Notes under the pieces: generated by a model | Seen by the model: the letters and a program-made list of their open reading frames with translations, nothing else | The model's database searches: none | Told to the model about the DNA's origin: nothing | Made by a program: the position numbers and the translations under genes | In this document: piece after piece, positions 6,329-7,788 of the stretch | How positions within the stretch are numbered: the first letter of the stretch is position 1 | Layout: each line of letters opens with the position of its first letter | From: an uncultured Verrucomicrobiota bacterium | Lineage (GTDB): Bacteria > Verrucomicrobiota > Verrucomicrobiia > Opitutales > LL51 | Reading direction: 5' to 3' | DNA: 7,788 nt | NCBI GenBank assembly: GCA_947174645.1 | Contig: CAMWJR010000041.1 | Coordinates: 1-7,788 of the forward strand

Positions 6329-7190
6329 GGCGTTGATAAGCGAGTAGTGTGTTTTTCATTAACATCGCAATCGTCATCGGTCCTACACCGCCAGGAACCG
6401 GGGTAATGAAATCTACAACCTCTTGGACGTGCTCGAAATCGACATCACCAACCACGCGGTATCCCTTGGATCTCTGCGGATCAGGAACGCGGTTAATACC
6501 CACATCAATCACCGTTGCACCGGGTTTCACCATATCAGCCGTCACAAAATGAGGTTGACCAATGGCGACAACGAGAAGATCCGCCCCTCGTGTGTAATGC
6601 ACAATGTTACGGGTCTTGGAATGACAAAACGTTACGGTCGCATTCCCCCACGGCTTTCGCTGCATTAGTAGCATCCCCATCGGCTTTCCAACGATACTAC
6701 TTCGACCCAAAATAACGGCATGTCGGCCGGTAAAATCTTGTCCTGTTGAGCGAATTAATTCTAAAATTCCGGCCGGCGTACAGGGAACAAATCCCCGACC
6801 ATCCTCCTGTGCCAATAACCCCACATTGTAGGGATGAAATCCATCGACATCTTTTTGAGGATCGAGCGCTAAAAAGGCTGCACGTTGCATTGCCTCCGTT
6901 GGCAATGGCGCTTGGACTAAAATCCCGTCCACCTCTGGATCCCGATTCAACTTGTCGATTGCTTTAAGAAGTTCTGTTGACGTGACATCCGCAGGAAAGG
7001 CCAATGCCGTACTTCGAATACCGACTTCATGAGCAACCTTTTGCTTCCGATTAACGTAAATGACCGACGCCGGATCTTCAGCAACACGGATAAAAACAAC
7101 ATGCGGTGGACGAGTACAACGATCGACGGCTTGTTTAATTTCAGTTAAAATATCATTTGCGATTATTTTACCGTCGATTATCCTCGCCAT
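6315..7190 (-). CDS. folD: Bifunctional methylene-THF dehydrogenase/cyclohydrolase FolD
   Basis: Cytoplasmic enzyme of one-carbon metabolism that interconverts 5,10-methylene-, methenyl- and 10-formyl-tetrahydrofolate, normally with NADP+. It is 291 residues from the chosen ATG, typical of the family. Active-site residues are Y45 and K49 (YVNRKQK, 45-51), Q93 in LVQAPLP, and D116 in KDVDGF. Signatures GRSSIVGKP (162-170, dinucleotide site) and PGGVGPMT (266-273) are complete. The frame continues upstream to a TTG at 7241 and an ATG at 7214, but MARIIDGK begins at the usual family position, and the longer forms would run up to or into the divergent murC gene. A GGGAA lies 8-9 bases before this ATG, a weak ribosome site within a small palindrome. 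It overlaps priA by 14 bases. Confidence 0.97.
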   Translation of the reverse strand: MARIIDGKIIANDILTEIKQAVDRCTRPPHVVFIRVAEDPASVIYVNRKQKVAHEVGIRSTALAFPADVTSTELLKAIDKLNRDPEVDGILVQAPLPTEAMQRAAFLALDPQKDVDGFHPYNVGLLAQEDGRGFVPCTPAGILELIRSTGQDFTGRHAVILGRSSIVGKPMGMLLMQRKPWGNATVTFCHSKTRNIVHYTRGADLLVVAIGQPHFVTADMVKPGATVIDVGINRVPDPQRSKGYRVVGDVDFEHVQEVVDFITPVPGGVGPMTIAMLMKNTLLAYQRHAGC

Positions 7191-7204
7191 GCGGAATTTC
7201 CCGC
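7191..7204 (-). promoter_or_regulatory. Small palindrome over the folD ribosome site
   Basis: Directly before the folD ATG the minus strand reads GCGGGAAATTCCGC. GCGG can pair with CCGC across a 6-base loop, or GGAAATTCC can fold around one base. The only Shine-Dalgarno-like stretch of the gene (GGGAA) lies inside it. The stem is very short, so any effect on translation is speculation. Confidence 0.18.
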
Positions 7205-7229
7205 GTTGATTCATGGCGAAGCGGTGGGC

Positions 7230-7788
7230 ATGCGCAAGCAATTTTTATTTCTAGGTATTGGTGGTATGGGAATGGCACCGTTGGCGCTCTACTTACGACA
7301 ACAGGGCCACATAATTTACGGCTTTGATGATGGCGATACGTCGCTTTGGAGGTCCATTTTCGAACGTGAGGAGATTATACTTTGTACGCAGTTTCCAAAA
7401 AACGTCGACCTTGTTGTCTACTCGAGTGCTATCAGCGCAGCTCATCCATGGCGGCAACTAGCCTCTCGACAAGGAATTCAACAAATCAAGCGTGGCCAGC
7501 TACTAGCGCAGTTCTGCAGAGATAAAAAGATAATCGCGGTTACGGGCTCTCACGGGAAAACAACAACGACAGGCCTGTTGATCGATCATCTTCCAGAATG
7601 CGGCTATGTTCTTGGCGGTTACTTTCAAGATTCTTTAAAAAAAAGTCCCGCACAGTACCGTTCCGATAATCCATATCTCATTTGTGAAGTTGATGAAAGC
7701 GATCGGACCATTGAAGACTATCATCCCGACATAACGGTAGCGCTCAACCTCGAGGACGACCATCTCGTGAATTATGGAACGTCCGCAC
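7230..7788 (+). CDS. murC: UDP-N-acetylmuramate--L-alanine ligase (MurC-like), 3' end cut
   Basis: ATP-dependent cytoplasmic Mur ligase, expected to add L-alanine to UDP-MurNAc, the first peptide step of peptidoglycan synthesis. 186 codons are visible and the frame is open at the right edge. The N-terminal UDP-binding fold starts LFLGIGGMGMAPLALYL (6-22). VVYSSAI (62-68) is the usual end of that domain. The ATP loop is AVTGSHGKTTTT (103-114; GTHGKTTTT is commoner). CEVDESD (152-158) and ALNLEDDHLVNYG (171-183) match the family's EaDESD and N...DH. The ATG at 7230 gives the normal short lead before GIGG; GGTGGG just upstream is a poor ribosome site. Loops between motifs are shorter than in typical MurC. 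The related recycling ligase Mpl is an alternative, but its missing C-terminal half is needed to exclude it. folD starts 39 bases away on the other strand. Confidence 0.88.
   Translation, partial: MRKQFLFLGIGGMGMAPLALYLRQQGHIIYGFDDGDTSLWRSIFEREEIILCTQFPKNVDLVVYSSAISAAHPWRQLASRQGIQQIKRGQLLAQFCRDKKIIAVTGSHGKTTTTGLLIDHLPECGYVLGGYFQDSLKKSPAQYRSDNPYLICEVDESDRTIEDYHPDITVALNLEDDHLVNYGTSA

Noticed and set aside
7206..7232. In the murC frame, just upstream of its ATG, the translation reads LIHGEAVGM, like the HGEAVAIGM motif of 3-dehydroquinate synthase (AroB).
   Set aside because: The match is about nine residues, lacks two residues of the motif, and upstream of 7191 the frame is only the antisense of folD with a stop at 7146-7148. 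A remnant of aroB cannot be supported; chance is likelier.
7191..7241. Longer FolD beginning at a TTG (7241) or ATG (7214).
   Set aside because: The extra residues do not resemble FolD N-termini, and the TTG would overlap the murC start. The ATG at 7190 fits the family start.
1..7788. Search for tRNA or rRNA genes, CRISPR repeats, transposases, integrases, attachment sites or a replication origin.
   Set aside because: Nearly all of the window is filled by the nine genes, and no pattern of these kinds was seen by eye; small RNAs cannot be excluded without computation.

Overview
The window carries nine protein genes and no RNA gene, insertion sequence, CRISPR array or phage gene that I can see. 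It looks like chromosomal core DNA of a Gram-negative-type bacterium. The signs are a MEP-pathway gene (ispF), a Mur ligase for peptidoglycan, a primosome helicase (priA), folD, a YrbG-like Ca2+/Na+ antiporter and two pseudopilins. The phylum cannot be fixed from these genes. The weak use of Shine-Dalgarno sequences and the style of the pilin pair would fit the PVC group (for example Verrucomicrobiota), but this is a tentative inference.

Layout from left to right. (1) The 3' part of an unrecognised, probably exported, proline/glutamine-rich and coiled-coil protein on + (1-849). (2) A minus-strand block read from 2923 down to 854: a GspH-like pseudopilin, a GspI-like pseudopilin overlapping it by 4 bases, a terminator-like hairpin, then the antiporter. 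(3) A 76-base divergent gap with a possible promoter. (4) A plus-strand pair, a divergent RluA-type pseudouridine synthase overlapping ispF by 10 bases (3000-4132). (5) A minus-strand pair, folD overlapping priA by 14 bases (7190-4133), whose last codon abuts the last codon of ispF with no base between. (6) A divergent murC-like gene starting at 7230 and cut by the right edge.

The genes do not form one pathway. They are short, tightly packed housekeeping units: RNA modification plus isoprenoid synthesis, one-carbon metabolism plus replication restart, and cell-wall synthesis. The parts least explained by known families are the left-edge protein with its internal 26-residue repeat, the isolated two-pilin cassette, and the pseudouridine synthase whose catalytic motif has lost its usual His-Arg. 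I see no convincing new multi-gene system here. No stretch over 300 bases lacks a gene.
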